Positions 34,741-46,275 of a DNA stretch of 64,000 nt are shown here, in pieces. Origin of the DNA: Ascaphus truei (Eukaryota; Chordata; Amphibia; Anura; Ascaphidae); assembly GCA_036426205.1 (NCBI GenBank), contig CM071570.1:139953048-140017047 (forward strand). The letters run 5' to 3'. The first letter of the stretch is position 1, and each line of letters opens with the position of its first letter. The translations under genes were made by a program, and so were the position numbers. The notes under the pieces were generated by a model that did not search any database, had not been told where the DNA came from, and was given only the letters and a program-made list of their open reading frames with translations.

Positions 34741-35660
34741 TATGGGTCAATTAGTTTCATCTTTTGACCAAAACATGTTATGGCTGCAACCATGTCTAGG
34801 TATGTCCTATCAGCAGGTACTTATCAATGTTATACTGCATCCCTTGTATTTATCCCGCAGAATGCTAGAAAAGAGGAAACAAAACAAATATATAGTCAAT
34901 AGTATGGGATGCGTGACATGTACTGTATGTGGTGCCTAGGGGGGTGGGGAGTGGTGGGGGGTTAACATTTAGAAGCACTATATGTGCTCTGTGTGAGCCA
35001 TAGTGCAGTTACAACTGGTTAAAAAACATGTGCCCTAAGAAATAGTGAAACAAATTTTTAAAAAGTGCACGAAGAGCTATGTATATTTTCCAAGTTTATT
35101 GCTGCAGCAAAGGTTATAGGAGGGTTTGAAGAGGGCCACTGGGCCTACAGATTAGGCCTATGTTTAGGCTAATATATATATATATTTGTATGTCCTAGCA
35201 AGTCCCACAGTGCTGAAGGGGTTGTTACTTTTTAATAAGTAAACGTTCTGATTTAAGTTATTCGTTGTATTGTTCATTGGTGTTTAACTGATAGGGTCAT
35301 GTTAACAATTAAGCTAGTATGGTTTACAGGCTACGGGGTATTAGTCTTTATTAGTATTACAGGTGGTAGGCTAGGTACAGTACTAATTCCTGTGTATACC
35401 CACTTCGGCTACAGTACCATGAGGATAATACACTGTAGGTTAAACATTAATTTTAATTCTATTATCCGGTGTCCACTTTTTTTAGGGAAAACGGGACAAA
35501 GTGTTCACTTCCCCATTTCACTGCACAAATCAGCTTGTAACACATTATTGTACAGCACAGCCTCACCAACAGCAAAGGGGATTAAATCCCTGATCTGCCA
35601 TAGGGTACAGTAATAATTACTATTGCCTTACTGTATGTCACCAAAAAGGCTTTTTTATCA
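34741..35660. other. non-coding DNA
   Basis: There is a short G-rich tract at 34938-34962. No gene was recognised. Confidence 0.5.
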
Positions 35661-35662
35661 TA

Positions 35663-37300
35663 CAGTTAGGTCCGGAAATAATTGGACACTGATACAAGTT
35701 TTATTATTAGGCTGTGTACCAAAATAAATTCAAGTTACAGTTAAATAATGAATATGGGCTTAAAATGCAGTCTATCAGCTTTAATTTGAGGGTATTCACA
35801 TCCAAATTTGAGGAAGGGTTTAGGAATTACATCTCTTTAATATGTAGCCCCCTCTTTTTCAAGGGACCAAAAGTAATTGGACAATTGGCTCAAAAGCTGT
35901 TTCAGGGACAGGTGTGGGCTATTCCTTCGCTATTTCATCATCAATTAAGCAGGTAAAAGGTCGGGAGTTGATTCCAGGTAAGCATTCGCATTTGGAAGCT
36001 GTTGCTGTGAACCCACAACATGCGGTCAAAGGAGCTCTCAATGCCAGTGAGGCAGAGCATCCTTAGGCTGCATAATAATAATAATCCATCAGAGAGATAG
36101 CAGGAACATTAGGAGTGGCCAAATCAACAGTTTGGTACATCCTGAGAAAAAAAAAACGCACTGGTGAGCTTTGCAACACAAAAAAGCCTGGACGTCCACA
36201 GAAGACAACAGTGGTGGATGATTGTAGGATCCTTTCCATGGTAAAGAAAACCCCCTTTACAACATCCAGCCAAGTGAAGAACACTCTCCAGGAGGTAGGC
36301 ATATCATTATCCAAGTCTACCATAAAGAGAAGACTTCACGAGAGCAAATACAGAGGGTTCACCACAAGGTGAAAACCATTCATAAGCCTCAAAAATAGAA
36401 AGGCCAGATTAGACTTTGCCAAACAATATCTAAGAAAGCCAGCCCAGTTCTGGAACAGCATTCTTTGGACAGATGAAACTAAGGTCAACCTGTACCAGAA
36501 TGATTGGAAGAAGAAAGTATGGCGAAGTCTTGGAACGGCTCATGATCCGAAGCATACCTCATCATCTGTAAAACATGGTGGAGGCAGTGTTGTGGCATGG
36601 GCATGCATGGCTTCCAATGGCACTCTGTCACTAGTGTTTATTGATGATGTGACAGAAGCAGCCAAATGAATTCTGAAGTGTATAGGGATATATTCTCTGC
36701 TCAGATTCAGGCAAATTCAGCGAAGTTGATTGGACGGCGCTTCACTTTACAGATGGACAATGACCCAAAACATACTGTGAAAGCAACCCAGGCGTTTTTT
36801 AAGGCAAAGAAGTAGAAAATTCTGCAATAGCCGAGTCAATCACCTGATCTCAACTCGATCAAGCATGCATTTCACTTGCTGAAGACAAAACTTAAGGCAG
36901 AAAGACCCACAAACAAACAACTGAAGACAGCTGCAGTAAAGGCCTGGCAAAGCATCACAAAGGAGGAAACCCAGCGTTTGGTGATGTCCATGCGTTCCAG
37001 ACTTCAAACAGTCATTGCCTGCAAAGGATTCTCGACAAAGTATTAAATATGAACATTTTATTTATGATTGTGTTAATTTGTCCAATTACATTTGAGCCCC
37101 TGAAATAAGGGGACTGTGTATGAAAATGGTTGCAATTCCTAAACGTTTCATACGATATTTTTGTTCAACCCCTTGAATTAAAGCTGAAAGTCTGCACTTA
37201 TATTGCATCTCGGTTTTTTCATTTCAAATCCATTGTGGTGGCATACAGAGCCAAAATTATGAAAATTGTGTCAGTGTCCAATTATTTCCGGACCTAACTG
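35663..37300 (+). mobile_element. Tc1-like DNA transposon
   Basis: The element is bounded by perfect inverted ends, CAGTTAGGTCCGGAAATAAT... and its complement, and by TA duplications (35661-35662, 37301-37302). The total of 1638 bp matches full-length Tc1 elements, with the transposase in the middle. Confidence 0.95.
36020..37046 (+). pseudogene. Tc1-family transposase, inactivated
   Basis: Homology runs from ATG at 36020 to a stop at 37044-37046, about 340 codons, the normal Tc1 length. The paired-like DNA-binding region (STVWYILRKKKRTG) is followed by a GRP(Q)K AT-hook-like turn, the first catalytic Asp (LWTDETKV), and the second (MDNDPKHT). The third acidic residue, a Glu before HAFHLLKTKLK in the family, is replaced by Lys. 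There are at least two frameshifts (near 36090 and 36370) and in-frame stops near 36667 and 36813, so it cannot make an active enzyme. The enzyme would cut and paste the element at TA sites. Confidence 0.92.
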
Positions 37301-37302
37301 TA

Positions 37303-39470
37303 TATGGAGGAAATTGTTATAGTGGCTAAAAGACCCAAGACAATTAATGTGGCTACATTGTTTTACAAAAAAATCATCCACCACACAAAGTAAATACAAA
37401 AACATTCAAGAATGTACTGTATCTAAATACTTCTTTCTATAAATGAACAATCAAAACCTTTGTTTGTTTTCATGCAGGTGAAAGTAGCATTGTCTTAACT
37501 TCTTAACTTTGATTAGATTCTGCTTTGTAACTCACCTGTCAGCTTGAAGACATTGCTTGGTTATCCTCCATGCATCTGTCATAAATATATGGAACTAATA
37601 TTTAACATATAATGATGATTAATGGATTGGTTGGAAGGAGATTCCAATGAGTCTGCCTTACTAAGGAAGAAACCAAATACACAAACAGCATTCCTGTGGT
37701 TGAATATGCCTTCACAAAAAGACAGAGCACTAAGCCAAAGGGCACTTTATGACCCGATGAAGTGATTGTCTTACCGCTGTAAAGTAAATAGGGCCCTGTG
37801 CCTTATGGCTCAGAATACCCTTGTAAATAAAGCCCAAAATGATTTTCTGACGGGACACTTCCCAATGTCTCTGTTGTACATGTGTGTCAGTGTGCCTCTG
37901 TTTGTATAAATGTTTGTTTATATTGCCAAATATCTGTTGTAATTGCATCACATTATTTATAAAAGGTATATTTTCCCGGAATTGAATCTCTCTAACTATA
38001 CGGAGCAGCTAGTGAGGTTTCTATATAGACTGGGAAGAGAGTGCAATATTACACTGAAACCACCCTTTTCTACCCCCCCCACCCCACACACACACATATA
38101 TATATATATATATACAAATGTGAATACTAAGCATTGTATGCAGCCATGTTCAACAGAAAAGACTCCAGTTTGTCTTCTTCTGTCATGCTGTATGTATTAC
38201 AAATGAGTGTGCATTATTTGTGTGTTCATGCTGAAACCTTCCTCAAGTATCTCCATGGTACATTAACTCCATTCATTGCAGCAACAATAACATGTTGTGC
38301 TCTAAAGTTAGAAAGCCTGGTAGAAAATGACTGGCATTTCAACAGGAGGAAAATAATACATTGCATTAACTTAGATTTAATGGTCTTTTTCTTTGAAGAA
38401 ATATGCAGAGCCCAACACGACACAGGCATAAATCCTATTGTTGTTATTATGTAAATGTCTCTGTATACACTATTGCCAATGCTTTTAAATGCATTACAGT
38501 TGGCTCATATGGTTTCTGTTGACATCACAGTAACCAATAACAAATGCTCTCTCGTTCATTTAAAAACGCTGGTATTTTTTGTGATTGGGAATAATTATTT
38601 TTAAATACAAAAGTATTTATTGTGAGTGGGAATAACTCATCTTCCACTTTAATCCAGTTCACTTCCGATAACCCACCACATGTTAGAACCCTGAGGTATA
38701 ATTGGCTCTTTACTGAAGTCTTTGCTTATTACAAATATTGAGATGATACACAGATGTTTAAAATTATGATAATGGAAAACGAATTAATGAAGCTCTCTAA
38801 TATATATTAACTAGATCTGTAAGAGCTTTTCTGCAAAAATACTGTTGACTTTAATGGAACTTGTATGCACGAAGTAGTTTGGTGCTTTACTAAATCTAAC
38901 CAAAATTGCATTTAATTGCACAATAAAAATATATAATGGTTAGCCAGGTTAAAAGTATGTTTTTTTTTTACACTTGCAAAAGATTTTTGCTGTTGGGACA
39001 GAGGAATAAAGTTTAGCGATTTGACATATGTTCCCCAGATATACTATATACATATCAAGGCATAGCTCAGTGTATTGCACAGTTTCTATAGCTTTCACTG
39101 GTAATGTGCCACACAATATTGCAGTGCACCCTAACTGAGAGAACAATGAATCCTGCTACATCTGTAAGTGATGGACAGAAATGTAGAATTTCATACATCC
39201 GATTATAATATGTAAGCTGACACACAGTGCAAAGCCGAGAACATGAAAATACAAGAGGATTCTCCCAACTACTAAGGATCACGGGGTTGAATCAAAGTTG
39301 AAGATGGGTGATTGTGAAATCAGGATAGATGCAGATGGAAGATAACTCCCCGACCCATGAATTAGCTCTTTTTTGTACTTGTAATGGGGTAATCAGAGGC
39401 TGGATACCATAATAGGGAAACAATAAAAAGTCCATATATTTACTAGATAGGATTACAAAACAATCTCTGG
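37303..39470. other. non-coding DNA
   Basis: A short CACA/TATA microsatellite lies at 38087-38115. Otherwise I recognise no gene or repeat. Confidence 0.5.
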
Positions 39471-39519
39471 TCTGCTAAGAGAGTATATTCAGTGTCACAA
39501 TCTTTTACCCTCAAGGGAC

Positions 39520-39720
39520 TTTTCACTGGATATTTCCGATGGAAGGCCCAGACCAGACGAGGAGCATGCAGTTGCTCCCGGGAAACCTAGGACCATTTCT
39601 CTGGGCCGAAGCCTCTCCAATGGACTAGATATTGCAGCTTTCCTCTGGACCTTCTGGAGTCCAGGATGGTCTGGACCTCAAACCCCTGCAGTCCATCCAC
39701 CAGAACAGGCTTACACTGCC
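39520..39720 (-). pseudogene. Chromodomain of a Gypsy chromovirus
   Basis: The minus strand reads [20 protein letters not shown], then [11 protein letters not shown], then a stop, then HAPRLVWAFH. This is the C-terminal chromodomain of chromoviral integrases, thought to direct integration to modified chromatin. One stop interrupts it. It is separated from the rest of the integrase by the GC-rich hairpin block at 39755-40050. Confidence 0.85.
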
Positions 39721-39754
39721 GACACACTTAATTGCAGATTACCCGGTTTGCTAG

Positions 39755-40050
39755 TGGCCGCCCCTCGGCGTGCCGCGCGTCATAGACGCGCGGTCACGCG
39801 TCTTCGGGAGCCTGCGCCCCCTGAACGCGCGTCCAGGGCTCCCCGAGGGAGCCCTGGTGTCCCGCGATCGCGGGACGGCGGCAGGGGGTTCCGGGGGACC
39901 CGGCGGACCCGGCAGCGGTAGGGAGAGCGCCCCGATCGGAGGGCGCTCTTCCGCTGCTTCGGCGCGCGCCCGTCACCCTCGGGCGCACGCCAGGCTACTG
40001 CTGCGGCCAAGAACGGGCAAATGCTCGAATAAACTTGGCCGCAGCAGTAG
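39755..40050. repeat. GC-rich array of perfect hairpins
   Basis: Five close-packed palindromes occur: CCGCGCGTC/GACGCGCGG around ATA (39773-39793); CCAGGGCTCC/GGAGCCCTGG (39833-39857); GTCCCGCGATCGCGGGAC (39859-39876); AGAGCGCCC/GGGCGCTCT (39924-39949); and a 17-bp pair, CTACTGCTGCGGCCAAG with its complement (39995-40050). CpG is abundant. It lies between the integrase end and the chromodomain of the surrounding element. Confidence 0.8.
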
Positions 40051-40796
40051 GAGTGGACACAGGAGCAGAGGACAAAGAATCCCATATATAGGGCTTCAGG
40101 AGGGCACATGGAATACGGCTGGGATCTTCAGGTTTGTTGGTAGATGCAGCCGAAATGCCACCAGATTGACCCTCCCGATGATAGGTACAGCAGGGCCAAT
40201 GAACTTTGGTTGGTGCCTTCAACATTATGTTCCTAGTTGATAGCCAAACCTTGTCTCCGGGGTTGTATACCAGAGCGGCACGTCGATGCCTGTCCACTTG
40301 CCTCTTCTGGGTGGAAACAGCCGGCAGAAGATATCCCTGAATTTTTCCCCAAAGTTCCTGTAGCTGTTTTATCTGGTCATCCATGGCACGGATCCCGGAC
40401 GCAGCTCTGGAGGAAGGGAGTACCGAAGGGTGAAATCCATAGTTAAAGAAGAAGGGTGACTCCAGAGATGACTAATTCCGCAGATTATCGTGGGAAAACT
40501 GTGCCCATGGCAAAAAATCTGCCCAGTCGTCCTGAGTCTCGGAGACGAAACAATGGATGTACTGCTCCAGAGACTGGTTAGTCCGCCCTGTCTGTCCATT
40601 AGCCTGGGGATGGTAAGCGAATGAAAAGTGCAGAGTTAATCTGAGTTGTTGACAAAAGGCCCGCAAAACTTGGAGATGAATTGCAAGACACGATCAGAGA
40701 CAAAGACCTGCAAGGCCCCATGGAGACGGAAAATTTCCCGGATGAAGACCTCAGACAAGGTAGTGGCATTGGGAAGGCCGTTCAGCGGAATGAAGT

Positions 40797-41960
40797 GTGA
40801 CAACAAAAACAATAGGTGGCGCTTAAACACTCACAGTGAATGGTGCACAGTGAATAAATACTTATGAACGTAATGAATAAATGTGTAATGATGATAAAGC
40901 AGTAAATGGAAGTACTTCTCCACTCAACCCTTAAAACACTGTTCCAAAAGTCTTCTCCACATCATACTCTCCAGAGGTAAGGGGAGCGGGGGACTGTACA
41001 AAAAGAAAAAAGAAATTATATTGAGTAGTAACATCAGTGACAAGTGAAAAATGTACCCTCCAAAGGTCCTACTCATAATTTTGGAGGGATATAAATGGCA
41101 TAGATCCAAATCAGTGGCAATCTTGATAATGAAGTGGGTGATTCCAGTGTGCTCATGTAAAAGAGAAACACGGCAATAGTGTTGATTGAAAAATACACAT
41201 TTTTATCACAACGACCTCCCAATTTGAAGCTTACATTATGTAAAATCGATGAGGGCATTAGTGTAAGTTAGTGGTGTCCCGTGAACTGGGCGAGCTGCAT
41301 TCTCACTACCCACTCGACGTCCTCTGCTCGCCTCCACATCCGTGAGTCCCCGAGTCCTGTTTTGTCATTTCCAGTTCTCAGTTTCCGGTTTCAGCTCTAT
41401 GGAAGTGACGAGAGGGGGGAACAGCTGCTGGTGCTCTCCAGATCCTTGGCTATCACCGGTAGGCTCCAACACTCAACGCGTTTCACATGAGTCACTTCGG
41501 ATCATTACTCCTGACGAAGCGATTCTTGCAAACCGGAAGTGATGAATCGGGACTTATGGATGTGGAGGCGAGCTGTTGACGTCGAGTCAACCACGTCATG
41601 TGGTGAGACTGCAGCTCAACCAGTTCATGGGACACTACTAACTTACACTAATGCCTTCATTAATTTTACCAAATGTAAGCCTTGAATTTGGAGGTCGTTG
41701 TGATAAATTGTTGTATTTTTCAATCTACATTATTGCCGTGTTTCTCTTTTATATGAGCACACCGGAATCACCCACTTCACTAACAAAATTGGCACCGATT
41801 TGGATCTATGCCATTTATATCCTTCCAAAATTGCGAGTAAGACCTTTGGAGGGTACATTTTTTACTTTTTTCACTTGTCACTTACGTTACTACTCGATAT
41901 AGTTTCCTTTTCATTTTTGTACAGTCACACACTCCCCTTACCTTTGGACAATATGAAACA
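40797..41960. mobile_element. 1164-bp foldback element inserted in Gypsy integrase
   Basis: The duplication GAATGAAGT (40788-40796 and 41961-41969) marks a clean insertion that splits an integrase codon run. Arms at about 40965-41290 and 41635-41955 are inverted copies, which is why both strands show nearly the same short open frame (41073-41258 minus, 41651-41902 plus). The left end has about 170 bp not matched on the right. A hammerhead-like fold lies near the centre (41503-41544). No transposase is encoded. The 9-bp duplication does not by itself fix a superfamily. Confidence 0.8.
41503..41544 (+). ncRNA. decayed hammerhead-like motif
   Basis: CATTACT (41503-41509) can pair with AGTGATG (41538-41544) through seven positions, one G.U. 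CTGACGA follows at 41511-41517, then a short GC...GC stem and AAAC. The GAAAC G and the UH cleavage dinucleotide are not conserved, so it is probably inactive. ACGCGTTTC lies 30 bp upstream in the opposite sense. Confidence 0.35.
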
Positions 41961-42494
41961 GAATGAAGTATGCCTGCTTCGAGAAGCGATCCACCACTAC
42001 TAAGATCGTGTCATGCCCCCGGATGGGGGTGGCTCCGTGATGAAGTCCATGGAGACATGGGTCCTAGGACGATCCAGGATAGGAAGAAAATGAAGAAGAC
42101 CCATGGGACTATTTCTAGGAGTCTTGGTCTGGGCGCACACAGGACGTGCTGCCATGAAGGTCCTCACGTCTTTATTTATCTCGGGCCACTAAAATGTCCG
42201 CTCCAGGAATTCGGCTTTCCTCCTCTCTCCTGGATGCCCGGTGCTCTTGGAGATATGACCCCATTCCAGTACTTTTCGTCAGAAGAGCGATGAGGCAAAG
42301 AGATGATTCTCGGGAATGTCTATGCCCTCTGGGATCTGGGACTGTCCCTGAATAATGTCCTCCAAGGCGTCTAAGATGGTCGCTGAGATGGTGCGGGTAG
42401 CGGGAAGGATAGGTTTTTCGCAAGCCTCGCCTACATGGTCCACTAAGAATTGTCAGAAAAGTGCATTCGCTTTTATATTATTGGAGCCGGGGAC

Positions 42495-43727
42495 TTAAGA
42501 ATTAATAAAATTAAAGCGATAGAAAAAAAGTGACCACCGAGATTCCCATGGCCCCAGTCGTTGGGCGGCTTCAATATACATTACATTTTTGTGTTCAGTG
42601 AGGATAGTAATAGGATTCTCAGTGCCCTCCAGTAGATTTCTATATTCTTGTAGAGCTATCTTGATAGTCAGGAGCCCCTGGTTGCCCACATCATAGCTAT
42701 GCTCTGCTGGTGGGAATATTTTAGAAATGTACGCACAAGGATGCAGTTTTGCCTTCTCATCCTTCCGTTGTTAAAGCACAGCCCCTGCCCCGACATCGGA
42801 TGCATCACTTCTGGGATGAAGGGAAAGGCGGGATCTGAGTGCACCAGGATCTGAGTGAATGCTATCTTTAGTCTCTTGAAGGCCACTAAGGGCTCAGCAG
42901 GCCATTGTGAGGAATCTGCACCTTTGCTGGTCAAGGCAGTGATAGAAGTCAGGACTGAGGAGAAGTTCTGGATGAACCGGCACTAATAATTTGCAAATCC
43001 CAGAATGCGCTGAATAGCCTTCAAGCCGATGGGACATGGCCACTCCAGAACGGCCGTCCCTTTAGCTGGATCCAGCGACCAAGCCCATCATCTTAATTAT
43101 GTAACCCAGGGAGGTAGTGCTGAACTGGTGAAACTGGCATTTCTCTAGTTTTGCAAACAGGTGATTCTCCCTTAGATCGCTCAGGACTTGCTTCACATGT
43201 TCCGGGTCTTCGTGCGCTGATATAGAGAAAATCAGGATGTTGTCAAGATACACAATAACATCTATCAAGAAGGTCCCTGAACATCTCATTAACAAAATTC
43301 TGGAACACGGACGGAGCGTTACACAGCCCGAACGGCATAACGGGATACTCATAGTGTCCGTTACGAGTGTTGAATGCTGTTTTCCACACGTCGTCCTGGC
43401 GGATCCGGACCAAGTTATATGTACATCGTAAATCCAGTTCAGTAAAGATGGATGCTCCCTGTAGCCGGATTCGAAGAGTTCGGAGATGAGATGTAAAGGA
43501 TACTGTTTGGTTACCGTGATTTTGTTTAATTCCCAATAATCGATACATGGCTGAAGTGATCCATCTTTTTTCTTCACGAAGAAGAAACCGGCCCGGCAGG
43601 AGAAGATGTCTTCTGGATGAAGCCCGTCTGTAGGCTCTCCTGAATATACTCCTTCATGGCGCGGGTCTCTGGAAGGGACAACGGATAAGAGCAAACTCTG
43701 GGGGGACAGAACCGGGCAGCAGATCAA
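42495..43727 (-). pseudogene. Gypsy reverse transcriptase and RNase H
   Basis: Reading downward: [32 protein letters not shown], then in another frame [39 protein letters not shown], and [12 protein letters not shown], where the family's YLDD active site has Asn for the second Asp. The thumb ([20 protein letters not shown]) follows, then RNase H-like blocks to EAAQRLGPWESRWSLFFYRF near 42510. Several frameshifts are present. The order RT-RNase H-integrase-chromodomain identifies a Ty3/Gypsy chromovirus. Confidence 0.92.
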
Positions 43728-43833
43728 TTGTCAAAGATGTCTTTAAAGAAGGCATGAATAGTAGGCAAGGCAGACGGAATTTCCTTGGACGGTACATTAA
43801 TCCCCGAATGAATACGGGATGACACCCCTGAAT

Positions 43834-44620
43834 CTACTTAATTAAAGGGATTCGGTGTTGCTTGACAAAACTCTGGTAAATGAAGTTGCAGCTTAACCTG
43901 GAGTCCAAGAAGGCCTGTGTCTTGACTACAAAGGATTTCCCAATCACTTCGATAGGAAGTAGGAATCTAGTGAGTAGGTGTGAGGGAGAAGAGCAGAGTG
44001 TTTCCAGTGTGATTCTCCCGGATCTCACTGGGAAGTGGTTTTTCCCGACTTATTGGGACAAAGAAGAGCCTGATGTGGGGCAAGACCACAGTACATACAC
44101 AATCCGGCACCTTTCCTGTGGCGCTTCTTGCTGGCCAATAGCTTACTACTTACTACAGCTTTATTGGTTCCTCTGGCTCCGGGATGTTATCAGGAATGGG
44201 GGGAACCAAACAAGGTTGAAAGGAGCGAACCCTTCCTCTGCGCTGGGCTCTACTTTCCTGCAGACATTAATCCATGCGGATGCAGAGGGCGATCAGATTC
44301 TCCAACTCCGATGGTCTTTCGAGCACAGAGAGCTCGTCCTTGAGGCTCTGAGAGAGACCTTGCCAGAAGACCACGACTAGTGCCTTGTTATTTCAGCCAG
44401 TCTCGACAGTGAGAGTCCTAAACTTGATCCCGTAGCATGTGACTGAACGGGAGCTTTGTGAGACGTGCAAGAGGGAAGAGGAACCCGTCACTTTATGTCC
44501 TGGTGTGTCGAAGACTCGTTGGAGTTCCTGAGTGAATAGGGACAGATTATTTAAGTGAGGTCAGGTTTATTTTCCCAAATAGGCAATGCCCAGGCCAAGG
44601 CTTAATCCGTAAGGAGGGAC
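43834..44620 (-). pseudogene. Gypsy Gag and protease remnants
   Basis: From about 44620 downward broken frames encode a retrotransposon Gag domain, with blocks like SLFTQEFQRVFDTPG and PSELENLIALCIRMD. A CCHC zinc knuckle follows (C-MY-C-GLAP-H-QALL-C, near 44055-44100). Below 44028 a protease segment carries AFLDSRLSCNFI, where the catalytic Asp-Ser-Gly is Asp-Ser-Arg. Gag would form the particle and bind RNA. Frameshifts and stops make it non-functional. Confidence 0.85.
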
Positions 44621-44853
44621 ATAATGTATGCCACATGGGAATGCTGTGATTTAAACTGGGAGGGTAACAGTTAAAATTGAATGGAACACTGATTTAAGAA
44701 ACTCTGACAACCGAGTGGATCACCACCATAGCAGTTAGGAGTAGGGAGTCGTGGTTCCGAGGAGGCGTGGGTGGAAACCAGTTCCAGAACTACCACTGTG
44801 GTGGGGGTAGGAGGGCGCTGATCAATGCTGTACCTGTTCCCATGCTGAATGTA

Positions 44854-45209
44854 CAGTAGAGGCAACTCTTATTCGAACAAAAACCAGTGGCAATTCCCCA
44901 AAAAAACCAGGAAACACCCAGGTACATTCTGAATACATGCCTTAAACTTTCCTTAAACTAGCCCCAGCATTTCTGCATTGATTAATGGCCTATCAGATTA
45001 ACAGCGGGGGTCCCTGGCAGTCCCATTCAAACTGAATTGGAATGCCAGGGATCCCTGCTGTGTTAATCCTATGGGTCGTTAGTCAATGCAGAAATGCCTT
45101 AAACGTGCCTCAAACTAGCCCAGAACATACCCAGCACATACCCAGCACATACCCAGAATGTAACCCGGCTAGTTTACGGCAAATGTTAGAATAAACGTTG
45201 CCTCTACTG
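44854..45209. mobile_element. 356-bp MITE, TA duplication, CAGTAGAGGCAAC ends
   Basis: Left end CAGTAGAGGCAAC and right end GTTGCCTCTACTG are perfect inverted copies for 13 bp and extend imperfectly to about 25. TA lies on each side (44852-44853, 45210-45211), as for Tc1/mariner-type elements. Inside is a hairpin at about 44998-45070 with TTAACAGC...GCTGTGTTAA stems. It lies in the 5' leader of the chromovirus. Confidence 0.75.
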
Positions 45210-45211
45210 TA

Positions 45212-45790
45212 CGGTGGTCTAGAGCTGATCCATCCATTTCTCGTTCTGGTCCAGGTACAGTTCTAGTTTATGAAACAGGCTTGTGTGCAGGGCCAGGACT
45301 CAACCCATCTCAGCATGGACCGTGTTTCTGGGATGAGCATACTGAAATGGGTGCTCACTACAAACAGGATGGAACCAAAATGCAGAGGTGGGGATATTGA
45401 TACACCGACCTCGAGCTGTGAAGCCGCGTCCAGATGTGGGACTCGTCATTGTGGGTAGCTGGGTCAGGGTAGGAGAGGGCAGAAAATTAGGGGAGCAAGC
45501 CAAGGTGGAAGAGTAGAGAGCTACGGATCGTAAGGGTCAATAGCCTAGGTAGAGGAGAGCTGCGGATCGCAGGGGTCACTTGCCAAGTCGAGGGTTGGAG
45601 AAAGCAGCAGAATCAAAGCAAGGCAGACGTGCTTGCAACCAGCACACGTCACGTGAGATTATGCTCAGCCAACTTCCTCGTGGAAGAGGCTGAGCCTAAA
45701 TAGCAGGAAGAGCCAATCAGGCACAGAGCTGCATAACATACAGGAACAATGTAGGAGGCAATCATGAGACCGGAACATGATGGGGGCGGA
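45212..45790 (-). repeat. probable 5' LTR/leader region of the chromovirus
   Basis: Non-coding sequence lies upstream of Gag on the minus strand, with composition typical of LTR R-U5. I found no matching 3' copy below 39480, so the LTR call rests on position only. Confidence 0.4.
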
Positions 45791-45811
45791 ACCTACACTT
45801 GATCCTCACAC

Positions 45812-46010
45812 AACCATCTCTAATAGTGTGTCTGAGATCAGATGCATTGTAATGAACCCTAACCTTCTCTAATAGCGTATATGAGATTAGATGCATTGTA
45901 AAGAACCCCAACCCTCTCTAATAGCGCATCTGAGATCAGATGCATTGCAAGGAACCCAAACCCTCTCGAATAGTGCGTCTGAGATCAGATGCATTGTAAA
46001 TTCTCCTGTA
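45812..46010. repeat. 49-bp tandem repeat, four copies
   Basis: Each unit holds CTCTAATAGCG, CTGAGATCAGATGCATTG and GAACCC(A/T)A. Copies differ by a few substitutions. Confidence 0.9.
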
Positions 46011-46011
46011 T

Positions 46012-46275
46012 TTGATTCCATTTTCAAATGACCTTAAAAATTGCAGGAGCCTCTTTATCGATGCCCCCAGAACTAACGGGCTCCTAGGAACCCTTGTTGA
46101 AATATACTGGTATAGGATGATGTAGAGCCTTGCAAAACCTGATTGCTTCAGCTTCACACAGAAGTGGTTTAATATCCTTGAAGGCTTCTTGACATTCCCA
46201 AGAAACACAACCTACAGTGGAGAAGTGTGATATAAAGGTCTGGCAGTAACCAGCAAGACCTATAAATAACCTCAC
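46012..46275 (-). pseudogene. Gypsy RT/RNase H connection fragment
   Basis: The minus strand reads RLFIGLAGYCQTFISHFST and then WECQEAFKDIKPLLCEAEAI. This is the conserved junction between reverse transcriptase and RNase H in Gypsy elements (GLxGYYRxFI, then CQEAFxxLK). No other part of that element adjoins it. Confidence 0.75.

Larger units (their letters stand above)
40051..42480 (-). pseudogene. Gypsy integrase, interrupted
   Basis: Read from 42480 downward, this holds the zinc-binding region remnants, CAQTKTPRNSPMGLLHFLPI and MDFITEPPPSGG with the first catalytic Asp, and then a frameshift. VVDRFSKQAYF straddles an inserted foldback element (40797-41960). It continues with IPLNGLPNATTL, FIREIFRLHG, VFVSDR (second catalytic Asp), and HPQANGQTGRTNQSLEQY, where the family's catalytic Glu has become Gly. 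The C-terminal GPY/F-type module (YNPGDKVWLSTRNI) follows. The enzyme would join element DNA to host DNA; it is dead by insertion, frameshift and loss of Glu. Confidence 0.9.

Noticed and set aside
34938..34962. G-rich run as a possible quadruplex regulator
   Set aside because: Short, isolated, and not next to any supported gene.
41073..41902. Similar short proteins on opposite strands that might look like a conserved gene pair
   Set aside because: They are the two arms of one inverted repeat; the similarity is that of the DNA.
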